From Promethearchaeota archaeon (lineage in GTDB: Archaea > Asgardarchaeota > Lokiarchaeia > Sigyniarchaeales > SOKP01), in assembly GCA_016839585.1 (NCBI GenBank), contig JAEOTZ010000058.1, positions 129,792 to 193,791 on the forward strand: DNA of 64,000 bases. The letters are read 5' to 3'. The notes below the pieces were generated by a model. That model was not told the origin of the DNA and searched no databases. It worked only from the letters and a program-made list of their open reading frames with translations. Shown here piece by piece: positions 17,454 through 28,200 of the stretch (position 1 is the first letter of the stretch; every line of letters starts with the position of its first letter). A program made the translations under genes and the position numbers.

Positions 17454-18566
17454 TTGAAAATTCTATTAACAGGTCCATTTGGAAATGTAGGGTTGAGCAC
17501 TTTAGAAGAATTAATTACTAAGAATTACAATATACGAGTATTTGAAATTAAAAACAAGAAAAATAGAAAAGTAGCTAAAAAATTTGAGAATCAAATTGAG
17601 ATTATTTGGGGAGATCTACGTAATTATGAAGATGTTGAGAAAGCTGTAAAAAGTGTTGATGTTATTATTCATTTGGCAGCTATTATACCTCCACTTGCGG
17701 ATAAACTCCCTGAATTATCAGAAGAAGTAAATGTAGAAGGGACAAAAAATATAATAAAAACTATAAAAAATCAAATTAATAAACCAAAATTAATTTTTAC
17801 GTCATCAATAGCTGTTTATGGTGACCGCAGGAAAAACCCCATGATCAATCTCACGGATCCTCTTAATCCAAGCAAGGGCGATTATTATTCACTTACTAAA
17901 ATTAAAGCAGAAAAGATTATTCGAGAATCAGGTATTGATTTTTCAATTTTTAGGTTAACTTACATCACTTCTGTACATAAACTTGAAATGGATCCTTTGA
18001 TGTTTCATATGCCCTTGGATACTTGTATAGAAATCTGCGATACAAAGGATGTTGGATTAGCTCTAGTTAATGCGATCGAATGTAATGAAGTATGGGGTGG
18101 TACATTCCATATAGCAGGAGGGGAACAGTGTAGAACTACATATCGAGAATATATTAATGATATGATGGAAATTTTTGGCTTAGGTAGGGATTTTTTACCT
18201 GAACAGGCATATGAACAAAAAGACTTTCATTGTGGATTTATGGATACAGAAAAGTCTCAGAATCTTTTAAGATACCAAAAACACACCCTCAAAGATTATT
18301 ATGATGAAGTAAGAAAGAAAGTTGGGCCAAAGAGAATTTTTATGCCAATGGTTAAATGGGCAATTCGTCTAAACCTTTTGAAACGTTCTGAAGCATATAA
18401 AAGAAATAAATTCTTTAGAAAAAAGATTGGTGCTTTCACTGTGTCTGAGAATAAATTAATAAGAAAGATCCTTTACAATAATTTTAAAAAGATTGATATA
18501 CTTGAACAAAAAGTTTATGAATTAGAAAAAGTTATACAATTTTTAACTGAAAAAGATGAATTTTAG
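17454..18566 (+). CDS. NAD-dependent epimerase/dehydratase (extended SDR)
   Basis: About 370 residues from the TTG at 17454, preceded by a strong GGAGGAG; an upstream TTG at 17439 would place the Shine-Dalgarno inside the gene, so I prefer 17454. The Rossmann nucleotide loop is LLTGPFGNVGLSTLEEL. DVIIHLAAIIPP is the 'HLAA' block. The catalytic YxxxK appears in YYSLTKIKAEK, with a Ser in TSSIAVYG upstream. The C-terminal 100 residues are an unusual basic extension ending in a coiled helix (KKIDILEQKVYELEKVI). Family members modify nucleotide sugars or isoprenoid/steroid alcohols. The substrate is not evident. Confidence 0.8.
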   Translation: MKILLTGPFGNVGLSTLEELITKNYNIRVFEIKNKKNRKVAKKFENQIEIIWGDLRNYEDVEKAVKSVDVIIHLAAIIPPLADKLPELSEEVNVEGTKNIIKTIKNQINKPKLIFTSSIAVYGDRRKNPMINLTDPLNPSKGDYYSLTKIKAEKIIRESGIDFSIFRLTYITSVHKLEMDPLMFHMPLDTCIEICDTKDVGLALVNAIECNEVWGGTFHIAGGEQCRTTYREYINDMMEIFGLGRDFLPEQAYEQKDFHCGFMDTEKSQNLLRYQKHTLKDYYDEVRKKVGPKRIFMPMVKWAIRLNLLKRSEAYKRNKFFRKKIGAFTVSENKLIRKILYNNFKKIDILEQKVYELEKVIQFLTEKDEF

Positions 18567-18852
18567 ACCTATTTGAACAAAAGGAGCAATATTAAAGGTT
18601 TTATTTAGACAAATCTTTCAAATGAATCTGTAATTGATTATTTTTTAAAAAATTTTTTTTATTCCTTTTAATTTTCTAAATTAAAATTTTCTGTATGGTA
18701 TATTTCAATTAAAAATATTAAACTGGATAATGGATTTCCCTTATCTTGATAAATGAATAAATTTAAAAATTTAAATACCATAAAGATTGTAATAGTTAAA
18801 AATAGAAATTATTGAGTTTGAAAGAGTAATTGAGGTGAAAGGGGAAAGGAGA

Positions 18853-20793
18853 ATGAAAGATGAGAATAATCATCGGATTGGATACTATGCTTGTCAGTGA
18901 GGTATAAATATTAAAGGTAAAGTGGATTGCGGTAAACTAGTAGAATTTGCTAAAGAGATGGACGATGTCGTCATTTCAAAGAGCCATGCCTTTTTGTGTA
19001 CTGAAAGTGGCCAGAATGAAATTATAGAGGATATAAATGAAAAAAAATTAACCAGTATAGTTGCTTCTGCTTGAACACCTCGAACTCACGAACCTATTTA
19101 TCGAGATTCAATTGCAAAAACAGATCTAAATCCATACTACTTTCAAATGGTTAATGTAAGAGAACATTGCTCATGGTGCACTGAAAGTAAGGAAGAGGCA
19201 TTAGAAAAAGCAAAAATCTTAGTAAGGAGTGGAATCGAGAGAGCTAAAACTTTAGAAGTGGTACCTATTAAAACAGTTCCGGTAGAAAAAGCCACTTTGG
19301 TAGTTGGAGGAGGAATTGCAGGAATGAATGCAGCTTTAGATCTTGCAAATGCAGGAATAAAAGTCTATTTAGTTGAGAGTAAAACGACAATTGGCGGAAG
19401 AATGGCTCAATTAGATAGAACATTCCCTACAGATGACTGTGCCATATGAATTTGCGGTCCAAAAATGCTAGAAGCCAATAGAAATGAAAATATTGAAATT
19501 CTCAGTTATGCTGAAGTGAAAAATGTAGAAGGTTGCGTCGGAAACTATGAAATAGCTGTGGAAATGAAACCACACTTCGTAACAAATGACTGTAATGGCT
19601 GTGGAGCGTGTTCAGAAGTTTGTCCTGTTTACACTTCTAACTATTTTGATGAGAATCTTGGAGCTCGTAAAGCTATTGATATTGCTTTTGGTCAAGCTGT
19701 ACCCTTCTTATACGATATTCAAAGAGATTGTTGCGTGGAATGTTTTAGTTGTGTAGAAGCCTGTGAACTAGACGCTATAGATTTTAGTCAAATACCAGAA
19801 GAAGTGAAATTTAAGGTAGGTACTATCATTATTGCCACGGGGTGGGATATCTATGAGCCTTATGGTGAATATGGCTATGGTGAATTCGATAACGTAATTA
19901 CACAAGCCCAATTAGAACGAATGTTGGCACCTAACGGTCCATTAGAAGGCCATGTAAGGAGAATTTCAGATAATAAAAAACCAAAAGAAATTGTATTTAT
20001 TCAATGTGTTGGAAGTAGAGATACGGAAAGAACTTATTGTAGTGGCGTATGCTGCATGTTAGCACTTAAGAATGGGAAACTGATAAAAGAAGAATTTCCC
20101 GACGCAAATATTACTATTTGTTATATAGATATGCGAACTAACGAAAAAGGTTTTGAAGAATATTATCAACGAGCGAAAAACTCCGATATTCGTATGATTC
20201 GAGGTAAAGTAGGTGAGATATCTGAAGATCTTGAAACTAAGGATGTCAAAATACGCGTATACTCCTCTTTAACGGATGAAATTATTAAAATTGATGCTGA
20301 TTTAGTTGTATTGTCTAGTGCAGCATTACCTTCAAAAGGGACAGAACAAATTGCTAAAGTACTGAATTTGGATGTAGATCGAAATGGATTTCTAACTGAG
20401 AGCCATTTTGGACTTATGCCACAAGAAACAAAGACAAAGGGTATTTTTATTGCCGGCTTTGCTCAAGGACCGAAAGATATTTCATATTCTGTCTCTCAAG
20501 CTAGAGCTGCAGCAAGTAAAGTCGCAGAATTAACAGCTCCAGGAAAAGTAGATATTGAATTAATAACTGCGGAAATAGATAAAGATTATTGTATCTCTTG
20601 TAGAAGATGTGAAAAAGAATGTCCTAAAGGTGCTATTAAAATTGTTGATATCGAAGGAGCTATTGTTGACGAAATAAATTGTGATGGATGTGGTATATGT
20701 GCTACTTGCTGTCCTACGCAGGCTATTGATATACGATATTATAGAGATTATCAATTATATGCTGAAATTGAGGGGATATTAGGAGGTGATTAA
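18853..20793 (+). CDS. hdrA: Selenocysteine-containing heterodisulfide reductase subunit A (three in-frame UGA)
   Basis: 646 residues when UGA codons at 18898, 19072 and 19447 are read as selenocysteine (residues 16, 74, 199). The ATG at 18853 follows AAAGGAG. All three UGAs fall on conserved HdrA cysteines. YYACQ-U-GINIKG aligns with ICHCGINIG, VASA-U-TPRTHEP with VASCTPRTHEA, and DDCAI-U-ICGPKM with NDCSLCILAPKM of the paralogue at 25266. Domain order is normal for HdrA: N-terminal CxCG domain, FAD-binding VVGGGIAGMNAAL, inserted ferredoxin-like CNGCGACSEVCP and CVECFSCVEACE, then two C-terminal [4Fe-4S] units CISCRRCEKECP and CDGCGICATCCP. HdrA bifurcates electrons at FAD, yielding reduced ferredoxin. 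The stop is 4 bases before mvhD, so they are co-transcribed. Confidence 0.9.
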
Positions 20794-20797
20794 ACAG

Positions 20798-21241
20798 GTG
20801 GATAATAATTTAAACATACTAATGTTTGCTTGTTTAAAATGAGGATATGGTGCTGCTGATCTAGCGGGTGTGTCACGTTTTAAATATACACCTTCGGTTA
20901 AAATAATAAAGGTACGATGCACTGGACGAGTTGATGTAAAACATATCTTATATGCGGTTAAATCTGGAGCTGATGGTGTTATGGTGGTTGGATGACGACC
21001 AGATGAATGTCAATTTAAGAGTGGAAATTTTAAAGCTCAGACTCATGTTGATTTAGCGAATAGGATCTTAGATCGAAGAGGTTTTGGAAATCAAAGAGTC
21101 AATCAATATTGGCTGAGTAGTGCTGAATCTGAAAAATTGGTGAAGAGTGTGGAAGATACTCTTGAGAAAATTAGAAAGATTGGACCCAATCCATTAAACT
21201 TACAAGAAATAAAAGGAGTAAAAAAAGGAAAAATCCATTAA
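20798..21241 (+). CDS. mvhD: Selenocysteine-containing MvhD/VhuD-type subunit (two in-frame UGA)
   Basis: 147 residues with UGA at 20840 and 20993 as selenocysteine (residues 15 and 66). The GTG start at 20798 sits 8 bases after AGGAGGTGAT. MFACLK-U-GYGAADLAGVS aligns with VFCCNWCSYAGADLAGVS of the Cys paralogue at 28371, and VVG-U-RPDECQF with ITGCHIGDCHY. Both UGAs therefore replace cysteines. Further matches are CTGRVDVKHILYAVKSGADG and WLSSAESEK. MvhD is the [2Fe-2S] protein that links an electron donor to HdrA. A selenocysteine form (VhuD) is known in Methanococcales. A SECIS-like hairpin follows the stop directly. Confidence 0.9.
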
Positions 21242-21243
21242 CT

Positions 21244-21311
21244 ACTCCCATAGAATGATTCTTATAAAAAAATTATTGTTATAAGAGAACTATCCACGCG
21301 ATGGAGGGAGT
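21244..21311 (+). promoter_or_regulatory. SECIS-like element in the mvhD 3' UTR
   Basis: A stem-loop begins 2 bases after the mvhD stop. The basal helix is ACTCCC (21244-21249) with GGGAGT (21306-21311), and ATAG (21250-21253) pairs CTAT (21290-21293). The upper helix is CTTATAA (21261-21267) with TTATAAG (21279-21285), closed by an A-rich loop. Between the helices lie TGAT (21256-21259) and AGAA (21286-21289), which can form tandem sheared G.A pairs flanked by U-A, like the UGA/GA quartet of eukaryotic SECIS RNA. A small extra hairpin (CCA...TGG, 21294-21304) sits in the 3' strand. It is the only such structure I find for the five UGA codons. Confidence 0.65.
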
Positions 21312-21364
21312 TTTAAAAAATTTATAAAAAAGTTATAAAAAATTATTATAAAATTGAAGGAAAT

Positions 21365-22870
21365 ATGGTTCAAATAATAAATAGTAAATTGTTCGAAAAA
21401 ATCTCTCCTAATGATTTGATCGAAGCTACATATAAAGCTTCAGGAAATTTCCAAGTAAGAGCATTTTTTGAAGCTAAAGATGAAATCTTAAAAACAGGCA
21501 AATATACAGAAGAAGAATTCTATGAAATCTTAGATGGAATGGTTGATGCAGAAACTGAACGATACTTAATTTTAAATAAAGTAAAGGGAAAGAAACCTCT
21601 TTTTTTAGAAGAAATTGCTGAAATAATCAAAGAATTTCCTCCTGAAAATGTAATAAGAGATATCATTTACTTAAAGGAACAAGGATATATTGAGGAACAT
21701 ATTGAGATTAAAACTAAAACTGTTATAAAAAAAATTAAGGGAGAAGAAAAGGAAGTTGAAGAAAAAGAATATTTTTATAGATATCAAGTAAAGGAGCTTC
21801 CAGATAATTTTATTGAACATTATTTTGAACCAATTTCTATTGTATATGATGCTGGTGTATGTTGTCAATGTGGATGGTGTGCTTCTATTTGTCCTGTCAA
21901 TGCAATTGCAGTCACTGCAGACACTCTTGAGATAGATGATGAGGTTTGTATGAAGTGTGGATTATGTTATTCTGTTTGTCCTCGTTCCTTTTCAATTGAA
22001 CAAGCTTTATTGAGTATGAAAAAAATTGATAAATCTCTTCAATTTTCTGAAAAGATTAACGGATATCTTAATACATATTCAGCCACAACAACTAAAGATA
22101 AGATTAAAAAAGTACGCCAAGATGGAGGAATAGTAACCTCCTTACTTGAGTATTTATTAAAGAATAAATTAGTTGATGCTATTGTAGCAGTGCAACATTC
22201 AAAAGATTTCTGGAAACCAGAACCTGTTATTGTAGATAATTTAAACGATTTGTATAAAACGGGTGGAACTAAATATGCAAATGCATCGACTTTAGCTATT
22301 ATAGGTCAAACAAAAAATTATAAGAATATAGCTGTTGTTGGAACACCATGTATGATTAATGCAATTGAAAAAAGTAATTTATTTCCAACTAGAGTACCTT
22401 TTTTCAACAACATTAAATATAAAATTGGGCTTTTTTGCATGGAATCTTTTCCTTATGAAGGTGTGCTTAAACTAATCAAAGAGCAATTTGATAAAGATTT
22501 TACGAAAGTAACAAAGATGGATATAAGCGGTGGAAAATTTATCATTTATTTGGATTCAGGGGAGGATTTAAGAGTCCCCCTTAATAATGTTAAATCCTAT
22601 GCTCGAGCCAATTGTCATTATTGTGAAGATTTAACTTCTGATTATGCAGACATTTCTGTAGGCTCAATAGGCTCTCAAGCAGGTTGGTCTTCCGTTATCA
22701 CTCGTTCAAAGAAAGGTGAAGAAATTTTCCAAGGAGCTGTTGAAGTAGGTTTAATTGAGTTTCAGAATCTAAAAGATGTTAAACCAGGACTAGGTCTTTT
22801 AGAAAGAATTGCTGATACTAAAAGAAAAAATTGTAAACCAATTGAATTAATTAAAAATCAAAAAACTTAA
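21365..22870 (+). CDS. FrhB-like flavoprotein with N-terminal helical extension and two [4Fe-4S] sites
   Basis: 501 residues. About 1-150 is a helical and winged-helix-like extension (KKPLFLEEIAEIIKEF, then IIYLKEQGYIEE). Then come the ferredoxin motifs CCQCGWCASICP and CMKCGLCYSVCP. The FrhB domain follows with RQDGGIVTSLLEYLLKN, AVVGTPCMINAIEKSN, GLFCMESFPYEG and ANCHYCEDLTSDYADISVG. FrhB proteins carry FAD and exchange electrons with F420H2 or similar donors. It lies between the seleno HdrA/MvhD pair and a second FrhB paralogue, on the same strand with short gaps. It is therefore probably the electron-input module of the Hdr complex, standing where methanogens have a hydrogenase or formate dehydrogenase. 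Confidence 0.85.
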   Translation: MVQIINSKLFEKISPNDLIEATYKASGNFQVRAFFEAKDEILKTGKYTEEEFYEILDGMVDAETERYLILNKVKGKKPLFLEEIAEIIKEFPPENVIRDIIYLKEQGYIEEHIEIKTKTVIKKIKGEEKEVEEKEYFYRYQVKELPDNFIEHYFEPISIVYDAGVCCQCGWCASICPVNAIAVTADTLEIDDEVCMKCGLCYSVCPRSFSIEQALLSMKKIDKSLQFSEKINGYLNTYSATTTKDKIKKVRQDGGIVTSLLEYLLKNKLVDAIVAVQHSKDFWKPEPVIVDNLNDLYKTGGTKYANASTLAIIGQTKNYKNIAVVGTPCMINAIEKSNLFPTRVPFFNNIKYKIGLFCMESFPYEGVLKLIKEQFDKDFTKVTKMDISGGKFIIYLDSGEDLRVPLNNVKSYARANCHYCEDLTSDYADISVGSIGSQAGWSSVITRSKKGEEIFQGAVEVGLIEFQNLKDVKPGLGLLERIADTKRKNCKPIELIKNQKT

Positions 22871-22874
22871 TTGA

Positions 22875-23984
22875 ATGATTTTTATGAGTGTAAAAACATT
22901 TCAAGATTTAATAACAGAAGTTCATGAGAGAGGAATATGTCAAGAATGTGGAGGCTGCGTAAGTTTTTGTAGTTCAGCTGAGTATAATGTTATTGGTCTC
23001 AAAGATCCATATAAACCTCCTGAATATATTAATAAGGAAAAATGTCTTGAATGTGGAATTTGCTATTATATATGTCCTCAGACTCATATTTTGGATAATG
23101 AGCTTAATAAAACGTATAAATTTACTGATTATTCTTCAATGCCAATAGGGTATTATGAAGATATTTACTCTTGTCAAGCTACTGACGCGGACTTTTTGAA
23201 ATATGGAACTGATGGTGGGGTTGTAAACTCTATTATAAATTTTCTAATAGAGAAGAAGTTAATTGATGGTTCTGTAGTTTCCAAAACAGAGGCTCCGTTT
23301 TCTAGAGAAGCTACATTTGCGAATAGTAAAACTGATTTATTAAAAGCTTCTGGAGCTAAATTAGATATTTCAGCTCAATTGGATGAGATCCAAAAGTTTT
23401 GCACATATACTCATTCGATTCCTAAATTGAATCATTATAAATTCAAAAAATTAGCAGTCGTAGGTACACCTTGTCAGATTTATACAATGAGATGTATGCA
23501 AGATTTAGGGGTAACTCCTTCAGAAAATATTGAAATATGTCTTGGACTCTTCTGTTATGAGAATTTTTTATTTGATATCTCCAAAATTACTAAACTTGAG
23601 AAAGATTTCAATATAAAATTTACAGATATTGAAAAAATCAACATCAAGGAAGATTTAATTTTTAGATTAAAAGGTGATAAGGTAATTCATGTACCTTTTA
23701 ACCGATTAAAATATTTTATGCGCCCTGCTTGTAATGCATGTGGTGATTTTACAAATATCTATGCAGATATTTCTTTTGGAGGTCTAGGTTCTCCTGATAA
23801 ATATACTACTGTTATAACTCGAACAAAAAAGGGAAAAAATATCTTTTCCAGAGCATTAGATGCGGGTGTAATTAAAAATTTAGATTTAAATCAGGCAAAA
23901 AAGAAAAAAATGTTTGATTTAATTAGCCAATATTCTCAATCAAAATTAAAACGTCAAGAAAAATTTATGAATAACCTAAAATAG
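22875..23984 (+). CDS. FrhB-like flavoprotein, second paralogue
   Basis: 369 residues, starting 4 bases after the previous stop; a second ATG at codon 4 (MSVKTFQDL) is the more likely start. Ferredoxin motifs are CQECGGCVSFCSSAEY and CLECGICYYICPQT; the first lacks the usual C-P after the fourth Cys. The FrhB core shows GTDGGVVNSIINFLIEK, AVVGTPCQIYTMRCMQ, GLFCYENF and ACNACGDFTNIYADISFGG. It is shorter than its neighbour because it lacks the N-terminal extension. Two different FrhB-like subunits in tandem suggest a heterodimer or two alternative donors for one Hdr core. That is inference from gene order. Confidence 0.85.
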   Translation: MIFMSVKTFQDLITEVHERGICQECGGCVSFCSSAEYNVIGLKDPYKPPEYINKEKCLECGICYYICPQTHILDNELNKTYKFTDYSSMPIGYYEDIYSCQATDADFLKYGTDGGVVNSIINFLIEKKLIDGSVVSKTEAPFSREATFANSKTDLLKASGAKLDISAQLDEIQKFCTYTHSIPKLNHYKFKKLAVVGTPCQIYTMRCMQDLGVTPSENIEICLGLFCYENFLFDISKITKLEKDFNIKFTDIEKINIKEDLIFRLKGDKVIHVPFNRLKYFMRPACNACGDFTNIYADISFGGLGSPDKYTTVITRTKKGKNIFSRALDAGVIKNLDLNQAKKKKMFDLISQYSQSKLKRQEKFMNNLK

Positions 23985-24033
23985 AGATGAGCTCACAATA
24001 ACAGAATCAAAAAGAGATATTGAACGGAAAAAA

Positions 24034-25269
24034 TTGTATAATGATACATTAGATTATTTAGAAAAGATATATGAACCAGATTTAAGAAATCTTCTAAAAA
24101 GATGCTATCAGTGTGGACGGTGTAGTGGAGTATGTCAATTAAGTAAAGTTCAAAAATATGCACCAAGTAAAATAATTGAACTAATATTAGAAGGTTTTGA
24201 AGATAGAGTACTAGAAAGTGGCGAATTGTGGGATTGTTTAACTTGTAATCAATGTCTTAAGGATTGTCCCGAAGACATTAATTTCGCGGATATCGTAAGG
24301 ATTGCAAGATATAAAATGAGACATTTTGCTAATCAAAATCCTGACGAAATTGTTGCTCATAAAGGGATTTATACAACTATTTCTGAAATCATGAGTCGTC
24401 CCTATATAACGCCAGAAAGATCACTTGACTGGGTTCCAAAAGGATGTAAAATATCAGATAAAGGCAATGTATTATATTATGTAGGGTGTTTACCTTTTTT
24501 TAATTATGAATTTGAGAATTTAGATTCAATTGCGACAAGCACATTAAAAATATTATGTCAAATTGAAAAAGAACCTATTGTAGTATTTAAGGAAGAAAAT
24601 TGCTGTGGTCATGATATTTATTGGGGTCAAGGTAAATTGAAAACCTTTATAAAGCTCGCTATGAAGAATATGGAGATGTTTGAAAAAGCAGGTATATCCA
24701 AAATTGTAACCGCTTGTGCTGAATGCTATAGGACATTTAAAGTTGATTATCCTAATATATTTGAAGATTTTAATGATAAATTTGATGTGAAACACGTTAT
24801 TGAATATATTTATGAAAAATGGAAAGAAAATCTAATTCAATTTCATAATCCAAATAAAAAAAGTGAAAAAATACCTTTCACATATCATGATCCATGTAGG
24901 CTAAGTAGATTTTTACCTAAAGATAATAATATTATGGAAAAAGTTCGAGAGATCTTTAAAGAATTCAAAGACTTAGGTTATGATTTTAATGAAATGGAAC
25001 ATAATCAGAAAAACGCTTTATGTTGTGGAGTAAGTTCTTGGATGAATTGTAATGAAAAATCTAAAGCACTAAGATATAAAAGAATGTTAGAAGCAAAATC
25101 AGCGGGAGATATAATGGTTACTTCCTGTCCAAAATGTAGAATACATCTTAGCTGTCTTCAGGATGATTTTGAGGATATTGCTTCAATTGAAATTTTAGAT
25201 TTTTCAGAATTTCTAATTAACCATATAAAGTTAATAAAACCTGATATAAAAGGTGAGGAAAAGAAATGA
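24034..25269 (+). CDS. HdrC-HdrB fusion (HdrD-like) heterodisulfide reductase subunit
   Basis: 411 residues from a TTG at 24034. An HdrC-like part holds CYQCGRCSGVCQ and CLTCNQCLKDCP, giving two [4Fe-4S] clusters. Two CCG domains follow, as in HdrB: first YVGCLPFF, ENCCGHDIYWGQG and ACAEC; second HDPCRLS, ALCCGVSSW and SCPKC. The CCG repeats hold the non-cubane clusters that split the disulfide in HdrB, and all cysteines are present. The upstream frame stays open to a stop at about 23979. A GAGATGAG tract lies before an ATA at 23998, which would add TESKRDIERKK, so the true start may be non-canonical. It overlaps the next gene by 4 bases (ATGA). Confidence 0.88.
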   Translation: MYNDTLDYLEKIYEPDLRNLLKRCYQCGRCSGVCQLSKVQKYAPSKIIELILEGFEDRVLESGELWDCLTCNQCLKDCPEDINFADIVRIARYKMRHFANQNPDEIVAHKGIYTTISEIMSRPYITPERSLDWVPKGCKISDKGNVLYYVGCLPFFNYEFENLDSIATSTLKILCQIEKEPIVVFKEENCCGHDIYWGQGKLKTFIKLAMKNMEMFEKAGISKIVTACAECYRTFKVDYPNIFEDFNDKFDVKHVIEYIYEKWKENLIQFHNPNKKSEKIPFTYHDPCRLSRFLPKDNNIMEKVREIFKEFKDLGYDFNEMEHNQKNALCCGVSSWMNCNEKSKALRYKRMLEAKSAGDIMVTSCPKCRIHLSCLQDDFEDIASIEILDFSEFLINHIKLIKPDIKGEEKK

Positions 25270-28200
25270 TGGAAGGTTCTGTTTTAGTTATAGGTGCTGG
25301 AATTGGTGGAATCCAATCCGCTTTAGATTTAACTGAATTAGGCTTTAAAGTCTATTTAGTGGATAGAACTCCCTCAATTGGAGGTCGTATGGCTCAACTT
25401 GATAAAACATTTCCTACAAATGATTGCAGCTTATGTATTCTTGCCCCTAAAATGGTAGAAGTATTTCGAAATCCAAATATAGAATTAATGACGTATCATG
25501 AAGTGCAAAAACTTGCTGGTAAACCAGGAGATTTTACTGTTACTGTTCTTAAAAAACCTCGTTATGTTGATGAAATAAAATGTAAAGGATGTGGAGATTG
25601 TGCCGCTAAATGTCCAAAAATAGAGGTACCTAATCTCTTTGACATGAATTTAGGTAAGAGAAAATCAGTATATATTCCTTTTCCTCAAGCAGTTCCTCCA
25701 GTCTATCTAATAGACCCTGAATTATGTTTGAAACTTACTAAGGGGGTATGTGGTGTATGTGCTAAAGTATGTCAAGCGGAGGCTATTGATTTTGATCAAA
25801 AACCTCAAGAAATAGAATTAAAAGTTGGAGCGATTGTAGTTGCTACTGGATTCGATATGCCTGCAAAAAATTTATCTTCACGGTGGGGTTATCATTATGA
25901 AAATGTAGTAAGCGCTCTTGAATACGAAAGGATTTTGTGTGCCTCTGGACCATTTGGTGGTCATGTTTTAAGACCAAGTGATCAGAAAGAACCTGAAAAA
26001 ATAGCTTTTATTCAATGCGCAGGCTCAAGAGATTTGCATGAGGGGGTGCCTTATTGTTCTAGTGTTTGTTGCATGTATACTGCTAAAGAAGCAATAATAA
26101 CGAAAGAACATTCTGATAACTCACAATGTTTTGTATTTCGACATGATATCAGAGCATTTGGTAAAAATTTTTATGAATTTACGCAAAGAGCACAAAAAGA
26201 ATATGGAGTAAAATATTTTCAAACTAAGATAAGTAAAATAGTAGAGGATCCGGAGACAAACGATTTAATTATTCATTATGAAGATTTAAAAACAGGTACA
26301 TTTCATGATTTTCAAGCTAATTTAGTTGTATTAGCGACTCCTTTAGTCCCCTCCACAGGATCTAAAGATTTAGCAAAGATTTTAGAAATAGAACTGGATG
26401 AATATCACTTTTTCAAAGAAAAAGATTATTTTAATAAATCTAAATCAACTAAAGATGGAATATATTTATGTGGATTCTGTCAAGGTCCGATGGATATACC
26501 AGAAACTGTTGCTGATGCAAGTGGAGTAGCAGGTCAAGTTGCAGCATTCTTGAATTCTGTTAAATTTGATCATATAAAAGAGAAGTTAGAAGTTCCCGAA
26601 TTAGATATAAAAGCTACTGATGAACCAAGAATAGGGGTTCTAATCTGTCATTGTGGAATTAACATAGGTAAATATGTTCATGTACCTCTACTTGCTGAAT
26701 ATGTAAGAACTTTGCCTAATGTAGTTCAATGTGAAGATAATTTATACTCATGTAGCTCTGACTCGCAGACACGAATTAAAGAATTAATTAAAGATCACAA
26801 ATTAAACCGATTTATTGTTGCTTCTTGCACACCAAGAACCCATGAAGCTTTATTTCAAGAAACCTGTCAAGAAGCAGGTTTAAATAAATATTTATTCGAA
26901 ATGGTTAATATTAGAGATCAATGTTCTTGTGTTCATATGGACGATGCAGAAGCAGCAACCCAAAAAGCTAAAGATTTAATAAGAATGTCTGTTGCTAAAT
27001 CAAGATTATTAAAACCTCTGAAAGAAGAATTATTAAAGATTACTCCAACCTCATTAATTATCGGCGGTGGAATTGGTGGAATGAGTGCAGCCTTAAACAT
27101 TGCTGAACAAGGTTTCAAAACATTTTTAGTAGAAAAAGAGAGCTTTTTAGGAGGAAATTTGAATTACCTAAATGTGTTATACCCCATTGAAGAAAATGCT
27201 TCAGACTTCTTAAATGAGACTATCGAAAAGGTTAATCATAATAAAAATATTCAAATCTTCCTAAATGCAAAAATTGGAGATATTAAAGGATATGTTGGTA
27301 ATTACATCGTATCTATTGTTGATTCAAAAAATGAAACTCACGAATTAAGTATAGGAACTATAATTGTAGCTACTGGAGGTAAAGAATATAAACCTAAAGA
27401 TATGTTTCAGTATAAAAAAGAGAATAAAAATGTCATAACCCAATTAGAACTAGAACAAAAACTAAAAGAAAAAGGGAAATCTTGGCTTGATGATATAAAT
27501 AGAATAACAACAATTCTGTGTGTAAATGCACGGCAAGTTGAAGGAATAACCTATTGTTCTAACATTTGCTGTGGGAATTCTATTAAAAACATTGGACTCT
27601 TAAAAAAGTTAAAGCCTGAACTTGAAATTGCGGTACTTTATAGAGATCTTCAAATGGCTAAGAAAAAGTATGAAGAGTATTATCGTGAACGTAGAAAAGA
27701 TGCTATATTTTTAAGATATGACTTGGATAATATACCAATCATCAGTAAAGTAAACAAAGATCCAGAAAAATACAATATAAAATTTTACGATACTAATCTC
27801 CAAGATTTCATAGAATTTAATACAGATTTAATTGTATTATCAACTCCTATGATTCCGGCGGATAATTTGGAAGAATTAGCAAAAATGCTTAAAGTTCCTT
27901 TAGATAGAAATGGTTTTTTCCTAGAAGCCCACGTAAAATTAAGACCATTAGATTTTGCCACAGATGGAATTTTCTTATGTGGATGCGCACAATGGCCAAA
28001 AAATATACAAGATACTATTTCTCAAGCAAATGGAGCTGCGGGTAGAGCAAGTAGATTTTTAAGCGCCAAAGAAATTAAAACTTCGGGAATAGTTGCAGAA
28101 GTAGATCCAGTAAATTGCATTGGGTGTGGAAAATGTGAATCAGTATGTCCTTATAACGCTATTGATATTTTAGAATCTGCAAAAGATTATGAGGAAGTAA

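Noticed and set aside
19465-20793. Reading 19147-19449 and 19465-20793 as two separate genes
   Set aside because: They are one frame split by UGA 19447. The pieces together form a complete HdrA and the second piece has no ribosome site.
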